Assembly (NCBI GenBank): GCA_903926465.1 | Contig: CAIYJE010000072.1 | Coordinates: forward strand, 1-34,200 | Source: an uncultured Planctomycetales bacterium | Lineage (GTDB): Bacteria; Planctomycetota; Planctomycetia; Isosphaerales; Isosphaeraceae | Length of the DNA stretch: 34,200 nt | Reading direction: 5' to 3' | Shown here: piece after piece, positions 24,586 to 34,125 of the stretch | How the letters are laid out: each line of letters begins with the position of its first letter | Numbering within the stretch: the stretch's first letter is position 1 | Translations under genes and position numbers: made by a program | Notes under the pieces: generated by a model | The model's database searches: none | Seen by the model: only the letters and a program-made list of their open reading frames with translations | What the model was told of the DNA's origin: nothing

Positions 24586-26238
24586 TCAACCAAGATCAGG
24601 CTGGTACAGCCTGTAAGTTTTGTAGCCACCGCCTATGTTGGACGCATCAAAACCGGCCTGGTTGAGAATTCTGGTGGCCAGGTAACCCCGCTGGCCCACC
24701 TGGCAGTACACGGCCAGCGGCTTGCCCGCAGGCAGTTCGGCCAGCCGGCCCCTGAGGTTATCTACGGGAATGTTAACCGCGCCCGGTAGATGCCCAGATG
24801 CAAATTCCTGGGGCGATCGCACGTCGAGCAGGAACGGCCGATCGGCCGGATCGATGGCCAGAATAGCATCCATATCAAGCTGGGGATGATCGTTCCTGAG
24901 CAGGCCGGCCGCCACAAATCCCGCCATGTTCACCGGGTCTTTGGCAGACCCGTACTGGGGAGAGTACGCCAGCTCCATCTCCTCCAGGTCATACACCGTC
25001 AGGCCGGCCTGAATGGCCACCGCCAGCACATCGATCCGTTTATCCACACCGGCACCACCCACGGCCTGGGCACCAAGAATGCGGCCCGTACTTGGATCAA
25101 ACAGCAGCTTCAGAACCATCCCCTCTGCACCCGGGTAATAACCCGCGTGATGGGCCGGATGCACATAGATTTTGCGGAACGCCCGATTCAATCTGCGCAG
25201 GGTTTTTTCGGATGCTCCCGTCATTGCGGCCGTGCAATCAAACACGCCAACAATGGCGGTACCCTGGGTTCCTCGGTACTTCTGCTTGCGACCAAAAACG
25301 TTGTCGGCGGCAATCCGCCCTTGCCGGTTGGCAGGCCCAGCCAACGGCACCTGGGTTGGATCTCCCAGCACCACGTCTTTGACCTCGATCACATCGCCCA
25401 CCGCATAGATGTCTGGATCACTTGTCTGAAGATACTCGTTCACCCTGATCCCGCCACGGGGACCGGTTTCCAGCCCTGCGTCCACCGCCAGTTTGTTTTC
25501 TGGGCGCACGCCAACCCCCAGAACCACCAGTTGAGCCGTCAACCGCTCGCCAGCCTTCAACTGGACCACAAGTCCATCTGCACTGGTTTCCAATCGGGCC
25601 GCCGATTGACCCAATAACACCGTGACCCCGTTGCCCCTCAGGGTTTCCACAATGGGGGTTGTCATTTCCTGGTCGAACGGAGGCAACACCTGATCTTGAA
25701 GCTCCACCACCGTGGTCGCCACTCCACGCTTTACCAGGTTCTCAACCAGTTCCAGCCCAATGAAGCCGGCCCCCACAACCACAGCGCGCTGGATTCCCTG
25801 ATCGACGCGTTGCTTGATCTGATCCACATCTTGCAGGTTTCGCAGCGTGTAAATTCCTGGCAGGTCGAGACCCGAAATGGGCGGCCGCAACGGCGCGGCC
25901 CCTGGGGCCAAGATCAACTTGTCATAAGATTCCTCGTACTCACGCCCCGTGGCCACATCACGAACACGCACCTTTTTGGCTGCGCGATCGATCGATTCCA
26001 CGGACGACTGAGTTCGCACGTCAAGATTGAACCGTGTTCGCAGCATCTCCGGAGTGGTCACCAGCAACTTCTTGCGATCAACAATCTCGCCGCCCACATA
26101 GTAAGGTAAACCACAGTTCGCAAAAGATACATCGGGGCCACGTTCGAATAGCACAATCTGAGCATTTTCCGAAAGTCTGCGAGCCCGCGCCGCCGCCGAG
26201 GCTCCACCTGCCACCCCACCAACAATCACGAGTTTCAT
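24586..26238 (-). CDS. CoA-disulfide reductase with C-terminal rhodanese domain
   Basis: A flavoprotein of the NADH oxidase/CoA-disulfide reductase family, 550 residues, that reduces CoA disulfide or persulfide with NAD(P)H. The FAD-binding start is KLVIVGGVAGGASAAARARR. The single redox cysteine C42 sits in SFANCGLPYY. A second dinucleotide motif is VVVGAGFIGLELVENL, and the FAD motif DIYAVGDVIEV follows. A C-terminal rhodanese domain carries VYCQVGQRG with C512, and DVRSPQEFASGHLPGAVNIP. The fusion suggests handling of CoA persulfides or polysulfide. ATG 26238 is chosen because AAGGA stands 9 nt upstream; the frame extends eight codons further to a TTG. It has no operon partner here; the REP region lies downstream. 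Confidence 0.9.
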   Translation of the reverse strand: MKLVIVGGVAGGASAAARARRLSENAQIVLFERGPDVSFANCGLPYYVGGEIVDRKKLLVTTPEMLRTRFNLDVRTQSSVESIDRAAKKVRVRDVATGREYEESYDKLILAPGAAPLRPPISGLDLPGIYTLRNLQDVDQIKQRVDQGIQRAVVVGAGFIGLELVENLVKRGVATTVVELQDQVLPPFDQEMTTPIVETLRGNGVTVLLGQSAARLETSADGLVVQLKAGERLTAQLVVLGVGVRPENKLAVDAGLETGPRGGIRVNEYLQTSDPDIYAVGDVIEVKDVVLGDPTQVPLAGPANRQGRIAADNVFGRKQKYRGTQGTAIVGVFDCTAAMTGASEKTLRRLNRAFRKIYVHPAHHAGYYPGAEGMVLKLLFDPSTGRILGAQAVGGAGVDKRIDVLAVAIQAGLTVYDLEEMELAYSPQYGSAKDPVNMAGFVAAGLLRNDHPQLDMDAILAIDPADRPFLLDVRSPQEFASGHLPGAVNIPVDNLRGRLAELPAGKPLAVYCQVGQRGYLATRILNQAGFDASNIGGGYKTYRLYQPDLG

Positions 26239-26575
26239 GTCGATCAATCCTTCCGTGTTCAAGAGGTCTCCAGGATAACGATTTGAGACAATCTCACCAC
26301 GTCAGCTTTCTAGCATCCAACAGGGTCGGTTGTCGTCAGCAACCAATAAGGGTGTAGTGAGCAGCGATCAAGGTAGACCATCCCCAACCTCATTCACCTG
26401 CCACCCATCATGCCACGTTCGATCATGGCGACTCAAGCCTCTTACCGCGCCAGATCGACGGCGAGGGTTTTCCCACCCTCAGCACCGCCCACAATCAGAT
26501 GATCCAACGATCTCAAGCTCATGATTCAGTCTGACCAGGTCCCTAGCGTGGATCAAAAGGCACAGAGGTAACCGG
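26239..26575. other. Gap between CoA-disulfide reductase and uvrA
   Basis: Within 337 nt, GAGGGT (26463-26468) and ACCCTC (26475-26480) form a 6-bp hairpin with a 6-nt loop, a weak terminator candidate for uvrA. The promoter of the reductase must lie here. No gene was recognised. Confidence 0.4.
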
Positions 26576-29488
26576 TCAGCGCTTCTTGCGTTTGGGGGCC
26601 ACCGGGGCCGGTGGATCCTGGAAACGCTGCAATTCTTCGGCAAGGAATCGACCGGTGTGAGACGACTTGCAGGCTGCGACCTCTTCTGGCGTACCAGAGA
26701 CAATCAGCTCGCCCCCCTGATGGCCGCCCTCGGGGCCGAGGTCAATCACAAAGTCGGCCGTTTTGATCACGTCAAGATTGTGCTCGATCACGACCACCGA
26801 ATGGCCATGATCCACCAGCCGATTCAAACTCTCTAACAAGCGATTGATGTCGGCAAAATGCAGGCCAGTCGTCGGCTCATCAAGGATATACAGGTTGTGT
26901 TTGCCACGTTTAAGCTTGGCAAGCTCGCCCGCCAGCTTCACCCGTTGCGCCTCTCCGCCCGAAAGAATGGTGGAAGGATGACCCAGCTTGAGATAGCCCA
27001 GACCCAGTTCATCAAGCACCCGGATCTTGCGAACAATGGTCGCTTGATCCTCAAAAAACCGAACGCTCTCCTCGATTGAAAGATCCAGAACGTCGGCGAT
27101 ATTCTTGCCTCGATACTGAATTTCAAGCGTATCCTGACTGTAGCGGGCCCCCTTGCAGGTTGGGCAAAGCACTTCCACATCGGGCATGAAAGACAGTTGC
27201 GTGGTGATGGTTCCCTCACCCGCGCATTCCTCGCAACGACCACCCTTCACGTTGAAACTGAAGACCGAGGGCCCATAGCCGCGTCGTTTCGCCTCGTCGG
27301 TTTCAGAGAACAACGTCCGGATGGCATCATAGAAACCAAGATAAGTCGCAGGATTGGAACGCGAAGACCGACCAATCGCCGATTGATCCACATGGATCAC
27401 ATCGTGAATCTGTTCACTACCGGTCAACTCGTCATGATCGCCGGCAAAGACACGGCTATCCTGAAGCAAAGAGAACAGCCGCTTGTAAAGAATCTCATGA
27501 ACGAGTGAGCTTTTACCCGATCCAGAGGCGCCCGTCACACACACAAATTGTTCGAGCGGGATCTCTACGTTGATATTCTTGAGGTTGTTCTGACGCGCGC
27601 CTCGAATAACAATAGACTTCCCGCTTACCGGCCGGCGTCTGCCCGGAATTCCGATCGTTTTGCAACCGCTCAGGTATTGCCCCGTGAGTGAATGCTCATC
27701 TTGAAGGATTGCTGACAGTGGACCCTGGGCCACAATCTTGCCGCCATGAATACCAGGTCCAGGGCCAATCTCCACCACATGATCGGCCGCTCGAATCGTG
27801 TCGGCATCATGCTCCACAACAATCACCGAGTTTCCCAGGTCGCGCAGGCGCTTCAACGTCTCGATCATCTTGACGTTGTCCTTAGGGTGAAGCCCGATGC
27901 TCGGTTCATCCAGCACATACATCATCCCCATCAAACCCGAGCCAATCTGCGAAGAGAGGCGAATCCGCTGAGACTCGCCGCCCGAGAGCGTGGACGACCG
28001 ACGATTGAGGTTAAGGTAATCCAGCCCAATCGTCATGAGAAGCTCCAACCTGGTGGAGACTTCGCGCACAATTGTCTCAACAATGGCCGCCTGACGAGCC
28101 GTAGGCTGGATCGCATTCAGAAACACGAGCAGTTCCGCGAGATGCATCTCTCCCAGCTCAAACAGATTCCGCTCCGCAACCGTCACAAGTCTGCGTGTTC
28201 GCTTCAGGCGCGCTCCACCACATTCTGGGCAGGCGTACTCAACCATCACCTTCTTCAAGTAATCGTCCATGCCGGCGTTCGACGTACCCTGTTTGCGATA
28301 CTGCCGGTACTGATGCTCCAGTTGATTGATGATCCCGTTGAACTTGATCTTTTTACCGGCATGCTGGTGACCCAGCTTGGCCCCAGGCGGCACCACCACT
28401 TCAAACTGCTCTCCCTTCGTGCCGTAAAGCAACACCCGCACATCATCCTCTGAAAGTTCCTGGAACGGAACATCCAGGCTAAACCCGTAATGCGCGGCCA
28501 AACTAGAGAGAATCCGACCGCCCCAGCTATCACGACTATTACTCATCGCGGCCGTGACGAAGGCGCCATCGTTAATCGATCGCTTGGGATCGGGCACCAG
28601 CAGCGACGGATGAACCCGCATCGCCGTACCAATGCCCGCGCAGGTGGCGCAGGCCCCCGACGGATCATTAAACGTGAACTGGGCCTGATTCATCTCGCCG
28701 GCAACCATCTGGTGCCGCGCACAGCCAAACCCCTCATAAAACTTCTTGCGTTCGGTTTTCAGCTTGCCGGTTGCCGGAAGATGAAAACTGAGCATTCCGT
28801 CGCCGAGTTTCAGCCCGTGTTCGAGCGAAGTCACAACCTGCTGCTCAATGCCCGGCTGGATCACAAAGTTGTCGATCACGGCTTCAATTTCATACGCCTG
28901 GTCTTCCTCAAGTTCGATATGCTCACCCAGGTCATGGAGCTTGCCGTCAATCCGGGCGCGCCGGTAGCCATTCACGCGAATCTGATCAAACAGGTACTCG
29001 AAATCCTCGCCATGAATCTTGTAAACGGGAGCCCGGACCTCAACTTCCGTCTCGCGAGGAAGTGTAAGCAAGTGTTCCATCATCTGATGGGACGTGCGGA
29101 CCACAAGCGCCTCGGCACACGAGGGACAATGCGGCGTCCCCATGGTTGCGTAGAGCATACGCAAGTAGTCTGAAATATCGGTCATTGTGCCAACCGTCGA
29201 GCGTGGGTTCGATCCCACGGTCTTCTGGTCGATCGACACCACGGGCGAGAGACCACTCACAAAGTCAACATCGGGCTTCTTCAACTGGCCAATGAACCGC
29301 TTGGCAAAGCTAGACATTGACGCAAGTAGCCGCCGCTGGCCTTCAGCATAAATGGTGTCAAACGCAAGCGACGACTTGCCCGACCCGCTCATCCCGGTAA
29401 TCACCACCAGCTTTTCACGCGGGATTTCCAGGCCCACATTTTGCAGGTTATTTTCCCGTGCGCCTCGGATTTGGATGGTAGTTTGCAT
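26576..29488 (-). CDS. uvrA: Excinuclease ABC subunit A, zinc module 1 altered
   Basis: UvrA, 970 residues, the damage-recognition ATPase of nucleotide excision repair. It has two ABC ATPase units: Walker [21 protein letters not shown] and [15 protein letters not shown], signatures [11 protein letters not shown] and [11 protein letters not shown], and Walker B sites [11 protein letters not shown] and [15 protein letters not shown]. Zinc sites CPECGGARL and CEECAGEG...CPTCKGARY are visible. The first zinc module, normally CxxC...CxxC, reads GCARH...GACATC, so the first half is CxxH. The frame is 20-30 residues longer than E. coli UvrA, with a basic PKRKKR tail. ATG 29488 is the start. SOS control was not evident upstream. 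Confidence 0.93.
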   Translation of the reverse strand: MQTTIQIRGARENNLQNVGLEIPREKLVVITGMSGSGKSSLAFDTIYAEGQRRLLASMSSFAKRFIGQLKKPDVDFVSGLSPVVSIDQKTVGSNPRSTVGTMTDISDYLRMLYATMGTPHCPSCAEALVVRTSHQMMEHLLTLPRETEVEVRAPVYKIHGEDFEYLFDQIRVNGYRRARIDGKLHDLGEHIELEEDQAYEIEAVIDNFVIQPGIEQQVVTSLEHGLKLGDGMLSFHLPATGKLKTERKKFYEGFGCARHQMVAGEMNQAQFTFNDPSGACATCAGIGTAMRVHPSLLVPDPKRSINDGAFVTAAMSNSRDSWGGRILSSLAAHYGFSLDVPFQELSEDDVRVLLYGTKGEQFEVVVPPGAKLGHQHAGKKIKFNGIINQLEHQYRQYRKQGTSNAGMDDYLKKVMVEYACPECGGARLKRTRRLVTVAERNLFELGEMHLAELLVFLNAIQPTARQAAIVETIVREVSTRLELLMTIGLDYLNLNRRSSTLSGGESQRIRLSSQIGSGLMGMMYVLDEPSIGLHPKDNVKMIETLKRLRDLGNSVIVVEHDADTIRAADHVVEIGPGPGIHGGKIVAQGPLSAILQDEHSLTGQYLSGCKTIGIPGRRRPVSGKSIVIRGARQNNLKNINVEIPLEQFVCVTGASGSGKSSLVHEILYKRLFSLLQDSRVFAGDHDELTGSEQIHDVIHVDQSAIGRSSRSNPATYLGFYDAIRTLFSETDEAKRRGYGPSVFSFNVKGGRCEECAGEGTITTQLSFMPDVEVLCPTCKGARYSQDTLEIQYRGKNIADVLDLSIEESVRFFEDQATIVRKIRVLDELGLGYLKLGHPSTILSGGEAQRVKLAGELAKLKRGKHNLYILDEPTTGLHFADINRLLESLNRLVDHGHSVVVIEHNLDVIKTADFVIDLGPEGGHQGGELIVSGTPEEVAACKSSHTGRFLAEELQRFQDPPAPVAPKRKKR

Positions 29489-29563
29489 ACCAGCTTTCGC
29501 TTGAATTCGGCGATTCTTGGCGGCTGCTCAGGTGAACCACCAACCCTGTGTTGAAAGAGAACA

Positions 29564-29583
29564 GGGGGGAACGATCTCCCCCC
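29564..29583 (-). terminator. Terminator-like hairpin after the small membrane protein
   Basis: GGGGGGA (29564-29570) and TCCCCCC (29577-29583) form a 7-bp stem with a 6-nt loop, 23 nt after the stop at 29607. On the minus strand a pyrimidine-rich stretch (CTGTTCTCTTTC) follows. Confidence 0.5.
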
Positions 29584-29606
29584 CTTGCCAGACCGATTGA
29601 ACAGGC

Positions 29607-30029
29607 TCAGGCCGGCTCGCTGCTGACTGAGATGGCTGGCCGACTTGACCAGAGTACCGCCGCCAGGCAGGCGAACGGAATTGAGACCTGGCAGGATCCC
29701 TTGAACCAGAACGGATAGGGGAGCTTTGAGACATTGAAGGCCACGGCCAGCACGAGCAGCAGCCCAACAACGGCGGCCGAGCCCCTGGTCCCGATCTTGC
29801 GAGCAACCCAGGTTCCAACATACGCAGTTATCGCCCAGGCCGGAACCACAACGGCAAGAACCCAGGCCGGGTATTTCTCAACATGACGGCACATCGCTTC
29901 CATCGTCCCATCAAAGTCTTGGGGGAGCGGGTGCACCTGATCACTAAAGAACTCAACTGCGATCACCAGCACCAACGCCACGAATAACCCCAGCACCACT
30001 CCGACAATGGCCCGCACAACCGATTTCAT
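29607..30029 (-). CDS. Small integral membrane protein, hypothetical
   Basis: A 140-residue protein with four probable membrane helices: about 4-26 (VVRAIVGVVLGLFVALVLVI), 52-72 (PAWVLAVVVPAWAITAYV), 84-102 (SAAVVGLLLVLAVAFNV) and 113-128 (CQVSIPFACLAAVLW). A soluble loop HPLPQDFDGTMEAMCRHVEKYP lies between the first two. I do not recognise a functional family. It stands 41 nt after the nucleotidyltransferase-like gene on the same strand, with AGGA only 2 nt before ATG, and may share its transcript. A GC-rich hairpin ends the unit. Confidence 0.75.
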   Translation of the reverse strand: MKSVVRAIVGVVLGLFVALVLVIAVEFFSDQVHPLPQDFDGTMEAMCRHVEKYPAWVLAVVVPAWAITAYVGTWVARKIGTRGSAAVVGLLLVLAVAFNVSKLPYPFWFKGSCQVSIPFACLAAVLWSSRPAISVSSEPA

Positions 30030-30070
30030 CGTCCTTTCACCGCCGGGTAGCGGTGCCTCTTAAAAACAAC

Positions 30071-31036
30071 TCAAACATCCAGAAAATACGCAGGTTCTTC
30101 AACCCGTTCCAGACTCCGCTTGGTAAGCTTGAACGGCGCTGAGACCTTTTGAATCAAAGCCTTGCGTTCCAACCATTCACAGGCCGACTCCAGATGCCAG
30201 GGATGAATTTGCGAGAATGCGAAGTGGTCACTGATCTCGGATAAGGGCACAACGCGGTTCTGCTTCTTGAGGTAGGCCAGCAGCGGTTTCAGGTGCGCCT
30301 GGTAGTGCTGATCAAGATAGCCGTCAATTGCATCAAGCGCGGTAAGCAGCACTTGCCGATTCTTACGCTTGGCAATGACGTCCAAGTAAATGGACTGAAA
30401 GAACGCCGGCGCTGCATCCATGGCGCGGTAAATGACATCCCCTTCGCAGATGATCCCTTGCCTGATAATTTCGGTGTGCGCCACACTTTGTGCGGCCGAG
30501 AGAATTTCCTGAGCCGCCAGTTCCAGATCGTCTTTGAGCTCAAGCCGCTTCCGCGCATGCCTGGCCGCATAAATCGTCCAGGTCGAGAACGTCAGCAGCT
30601 CACGTTCCTGGTCTTTGGTGGCGACGGCGTTAGCCATTTGGAACCAGGTCTCGATCGACGGATCATTGCTATGCACAATCCGCCGCTCAGCAAAGAAATT
30701 GCAAGAGAAGGCGGTTCTGGACGCCCCCTCGACCATCTGTTTGAATCGGGAGCGGGGAATGACCTCGGCATGAAGATTGATGCCATTCTCGACCAGGATT
30801 CGATAGACACGTAAGTCTGCGTCATCGCTTTGCAACCTTCGGGTCACGCCATCGGCTTCGATAATCCACAACCCAAGCGACTCGCGCCGCCAGATCGTTT
30901 CCAGGGAGAGACTCCCCACCAGCACAATCGCCAAGACGTAGCGATCTTCGGCTACTCTCTCTACAAAACCGTTCAGTGCGGCTTCAAACCGAGCAAGCTT
31001 GGCCGCGTCATCCTCATGGGCCCCTGCGATATTCAT
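30071..31036 (-). CDS. Nucleotidyltransferase-like protein with degenerate active site
   Basis: A 321-residue protein whose N-terminus resembles the pol-beta nucleotidyltransferase fold: LAIVLVGSLSLETIWRRESLGLWII has the GS motif after a strand, but the two acidic residues expected in the following strand (DxD, usually SDIDL) are absent. Another acidic pair, DADLRVYRILVENGINLHAEVI, lies further on. A helical middle (HEPN-like in length) and a C-terminal winged-helix-like segment (VPLSEISDHFAFSQIHPWHLESACEWLERKALI) follow. ATG 31036 has an excellent AAGGAG 9 nt upstream. It may be an inactive or regulatory member. The assignment is from fold pattern only. Confidence 0.65.
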   Translation of the reverse strand: MNIAGAHEDDAAKLARFEAALNGFVERVAEDRYVLAIVLVGSLSLETIWRRESLGLWIIEADGVTRRLQSDDADLRVYRILVENGINLHAEVIPRSRFKQMVEGASRTAFSCNFFAERRIVHSNDPSIETWFQMANAVATKDQERELLTFSTWTIYAARHARKRLELKDDLELAAQEILSAAQSVAHTEIIRQGIICEGDVIYRAMDAAPAFFQSIYLDVIAKRKNRQVLLTALDAIDGYLDQHYQAHLKPLLAYLKKQNRVVPLSEISDHFAFSQIHPWHLESACEWLERKALIQKVSAPFKLTKRSLERVEEPAYFLDV

Positions 31037-31494
31037 GAATTCGTACTCCTTGAGTCACAGAAGATTCTACCGTGAACGGGGGGCTCTTGCACCCAGCCAA
31101 ACCCGGTAAGAGATAAGCATGACAGCCTGGATCTTGGCCGACGCGGGTTTACCCAACCATCGAGCGGGCCATGCTTACAGCGGTGTATGATTGAATTGCA
31201 CACAAAAACAACCCCAAAAGACAGCCAAGGGTAGCAGTTCCACATGCGCAACCTAATCGTGAATCCCGATAAGACACCCCGCGCCCAACACCACCGCGAA
31301 CTTCATCAACCTCACCGGACTTAGCCTGGAAACGTGGCAGGATCAAGCAAAGTCGCTCAAGTCTCCGAGTCGAGTTTTCGGGCTGGCCAATGCACACAAC
31401 TACACTCGGCGATTCGTGCGGCACGCAACCTCTGAGCAATGAAGTTCGGCGAAGAGAACCCTGCTCAAATGACTCAGAAGCGTCAGCCGTTCAT
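31037..31494. other. Gap between pirin and nucleotidyltransferase-like genes
   Basis: These 458 nt hold the ribosome-binding site of the nucleotidyltransferase-like gene near 31045 and presumably its promoter. I found no tRNA, repeat, hairpin or convincing gene. The open frame at 31149-31439 on the minus strand is Cys/Gly/Arg-rich and not protein-like. Confidence 0.4.
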
Positions 31495-32358
31495 TCAGGG
31501 GCTCAATCGGCCCATGCGTCCGGTCTGATAATCGTGGATCGCCTGTCGAATCTCCTCCCGCGTGTTCATGACAAACGGCCCATGCCCCACAACCGGCTCG
31601 TCGATTGGTTGGCCGGTGAGCATCAGAACCATTGCCTCAGATTCGCAATGAATCAGAACATCGGTTCCCGAACGCCCGAGAATGGCCAACTCGCCTGAGG
31701 CGAGGGACTGGCCGTTCACAGTCACGCGGCCATGTTGAACCAGCACAATCGTGGTGTGACCCTCTGGGGCGGGTGCTGTCCATTCATGACCGGCCGTCAA
31801 ACGAAGATCAAAGACGCAGAGTGGCGTGACCGTACGGGCCGGCCCCGTTGTGCCTGGCCACTCGCCGGCAATCACCCGAACGGTTCCAGCCCCCTGGGGA
31901 AGATCCACGCGCGGGATCTGCGAGCTGGTGATTGCCTGATAACCCGGCGGCGACATCTTTTGCCGGGCCGGCAGATTCACCCACAGTTGGACCATCTCGA
32001 ACGGGCCGCCGGTCCTGGCGAACTCGCGGCTATGAAACTCGGCATGCACGACACCCGAACCCGCGGTCATCCACTGCACGTCGCCAGGCCCAATGGTACC
32101 GTGGCTACCGGTCGAGTCGTGATGTTCCAGGCTCCCCTCATAGACAATAGTAACCGTCTCGAACCCGCGATGAGGGTGCTCGCCCACTCCACGTTGGTGG
32201 TCGGTTGGTGAAAATTCATAGGGCCCACCATAGTCAAGCAGCAGAAATGGGCTCACCTCGGCCGCTTCTTCTCCGTACGAGAACAACGACCGCACAGGAA
32301 AACCATCCCCCACCCAGTGCGGCTGCACGTTGCGTACAACCCGTTGTATCCGTTTCAT
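31495..32358 (-). CDS. Pirin family protein (quercetinase-like bicupin)
   Basis: A 287-residue bicupin of the pirin family, related to E. coli YhhW, which has quercetin 2,3-dioxygenase activity in vitro. The metal site is complete: EHPHRGFE supplies H61 and H63, and SGVVHAE supplies H105 and E107. The N-terminus RNVQPHWVGDGFPVRSLF and the segment DYGGPYEFSP are typical. The C-terminal cupin lacks obvious metal ligands. The start is ATG 32358, preceded by AAGGAAG 5 nt upstream; a TTG one codon earlier is also open. It is a cytoplasmic protein of uncertain physiological role, and its neighbours give no clue. Confidence 0.9.
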   Translation of the reverse strand: MKRIQRVVRNVQPHWVGDGFPVRSLFSYGEEAAEVSPFLLLDYGGPYEFSPTDHQRGVGEHPHRGFETVTIVYEGSLEHHDSTGSHGTIGPGDVQWMTAGSGVVHAEFHSREFARTGGPFEMVQLWVNLPARQKMSPPGYQAITSSQIPRVDLPQGAGTVRVIAGEWPGTTGPARTVTPLCVFDLRLTAGHEWTAPAPEGHTTIVLVQHGRVTVNGQSLASGELAILGRSGTDVLIHCESEAMVLMLTGQPIDEPVVGHGPFVMNTREEIRQAIHDYQTGRMGRLSP

Positions 32359-32500
32359 CAAATCTTCCTTGTTCAGGCTCGATGATCTCTATCTTCGAGG
32401 GCGAGAATAACGACTTCCCATACCCTCGGCAACCGAAACCACCCAGCTATAGCCGCATCCAGAACTCCATCTCATTATAGGAAAAGAGATCGTCGGTTTC

Positions 32501-32929
32501 CTAATGACGGTCGATTGACGAACCACGTCTGGCACGTTGAAAAAGACTGACGATCCCCGCAGCCGCCAGAAGATGGACCGGCATGCCAAACAAGTCAATC
32601 AGATAATTCTTATACACGCCGACAGGGTCGGAGTCTGGCCCCCACAACTTAAGGTAGGAGATTCGGATAATCACCAAAGCCACGCCAGTCAAGAAGGCCA
32701 TCGCCAGAGCCAACCACAACACGAACAGTAATCGATGGCCGGCCTTCCAGTACCGCGGAATAAGCACAAGCTGATTAACATACACTGCCAAGGCATAGGC
32801 CACGATAAGGCTGGTTGTCACGATTACCGCGAGAGCGAACGTTGGATGGTGATCATGCGTGACGCCGAGCCAGAATCCCCAGACGACCACCCAGGCCAGG
32901 ATCGACCAGATACCAGATTCCCAACCCAT
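32501..32929 (-). CDS. Four-helix membrane protein, hypothetical
   Basis: A 142-residue membrane protein. Probable helices lie at about 6-24 (IWSILAWVVVWGFWLGV), 30-53 (TFALAVIVTTSLIVAYALAV), 71-93 (LLFVLWLALAMAFLTGVALVII) and 119-137. The segment VNQLVLIPRYWKAGHRLLFVLWL recalls the membrane part of LytS/YehU-type histidine kinases (LIPRF...YLLY), but no kinase domain is present. ATG 32929 is preferred, because GGGAGG lies 6-7 nt upstream. It follows the disrupted membrane gene on the same strand with a 24-nt gap. Confidence 0.75.
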   Translation of the reverse strand: MGWESGIWSILAWVVVWGFWLGVTHDHHPTFALAVIVTTSLIVAYALAVYVNQLVLIPRYWKAGHRLLFVLWLALAMAFLTGVALVIIRISYLKLWGPDSDPVGVYKNYLIDLFGMPVHLLAAAGIVSLFQRARRGSSIDRH

Positions 32930-32953
32930 GGAAGCCCTCCCAATGAGCAACCT

Positions 32954-33634
32954 TCACTTTGCCCCCATGGGCGGGAAGTGGATGCTCGGATCCCTGGCGC
33001 AATGACCAGTAACAGCATACCGACGATGGGTAGGGCAGCAAGGATGGTCAAAACAATAGCCAAAGGGTAAGTCCACCAGCGTACGAGTCGCCGACCAGGA
33101 CGTTCCGGATAACATCTGGTGGGAAGGTAGAGCATCAGGCCATAGAATAATATCCATTGCGCAACGGCAAGAATTTGGGGGCCTGCCAAAGAAGTCTCAT
33201 TGATTACTCCGTCAGTCCAAAGAGTACAAACAGCTCGCAAGCCGTAAATGCTTAGCGTAAGGGGGCCTAGGCCCAAACTGCGGCATGAAGACAATAACAC
33301 TATGAAAGTAGACGACATCAAAGTAGTTCGCAGAAGCCGTGAGATACACTTCGCCCATTACCACTTCGAAGAGGGGTACACCGTTCGTCATCCACGGGGC
33401 AATGGCTTCTTCAACCAGCGTGAGCGTTGTGGCCAAGAGCCAGACTTTCAATCCAGCCCCCAGCAGAACGCGCTGAAACCAAATGGGTGCCTTCGACCGT
33501 CCCAGCACCGAGATAACACCGGCACCGCCAATCCACAGCAGATCGAGGCCCCACAGCATCTTCGCCATCGCCGCAAGCAAGCGGTTCTCTGTTCCTGCCA
33601 GCGTCAGAAACAGCGCGAGCAAGACCTGCCACAT
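32954..33634 (-). pseudogene. Membrane protein gene with two 1-nt indels
   Basis: Two frames join into one membrane protein of about 225 residues. The first (from ATG 33634) ends with ASANYFDVVYFHSVIVFMPQF, then runs into TGA at 33212. The second resumes within 33261-33277 as LGPLTLSIYGLRAVCTLWT and carries AQWILFYGLMLYLPTRC, PYPLAIVLTILAALPIVGMLLLV. A further shift at the run of five C at 32962-32966 would give a natural stop TGA at 32954-32956, just before the ribosome-binding site of the next gene. Both shift sites are 5-base homopolymers, and the first abuts the palindrome GGGCCTAGGCCC (33263-33274). I do not recognise the family. Confidence 0.7.
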
Positions 33635-34125
33635 CACCAGTAACGAGAGAACTGTGAACTTGGTATATTTCGGGATTACTAATCTCTGGTCTCGTTTTTC
33701 TTATTGGTGTTTTTTGGCATTCATTCCCATTCTTGATTCGTGACCCCCGCGGATGCGATGCACAAAGTGAATGTCCACGGCGAAAAATGTGTACTATTTT
33801 CACCATCCCAAAAGAACGTCCCAGGCGGAACAAACGCGAGAACCGCTAATTTAAAGCCACTCCGGTGGAAATAAATGAAAATTAACGGACCGGGGCTCTG
33901 TTGCATCTTTGCAATCTGGCTTTCGGCCACGCCTCAGCTTATGCAATTTTTAATTCGTGCTAGTTCTACGCCGAATTGTTCAAGCACGCAGGTGACAAAC
34001 AGCTCTACACTTGGAAGCGATCATGGAGTAATGGTTTGACACTCCATAAATTTAAAAAATCGTAAGCATTCAGCCGAATTCAGTAACCCCTTGCATTTTG
34101 CCTTTCGTGGCATTCAACTCTTTGC
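33635..34125. other. AT-richer intergenic region near the right end
   Basis: This 491-nt stretch separates the minus-strand membrane genes from a plus-strand start and should hold divergent promoters. Its AT content rises towards the right (for example AATTTAAAAAAT near 34048-34060). One inverted repeat is listed separately. No gene was recognised. Confidence 0.45.
34023..34047. promoter_or_regulatory. Operator-like inverted repeat overlapping TTGACA
   Basis: ATGGAGT (34023-34029) and ACTCCAT (34041-34047) are perfect reverse complements with an 11-nt spacer. TTGACA, the -35 consensus, is at 34037-34042. The arrangement resembles a repressor site over a promoter, about 80 nt before the partial gene at the window end. 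No clear -10 was found. Confidence 0.4.

Noticed and set aside
31037-31494. tRNA or other RNA gene in the long gap
   Set aside because: No T-loop (GGTTCGA-type) sequence with a matching acceptor stem was found.
33721-33930. 69-residue minus-strand protein
   Set aside because: No ribosome-binding site, atypical composition, and it lies in the AT-rich promoter region.
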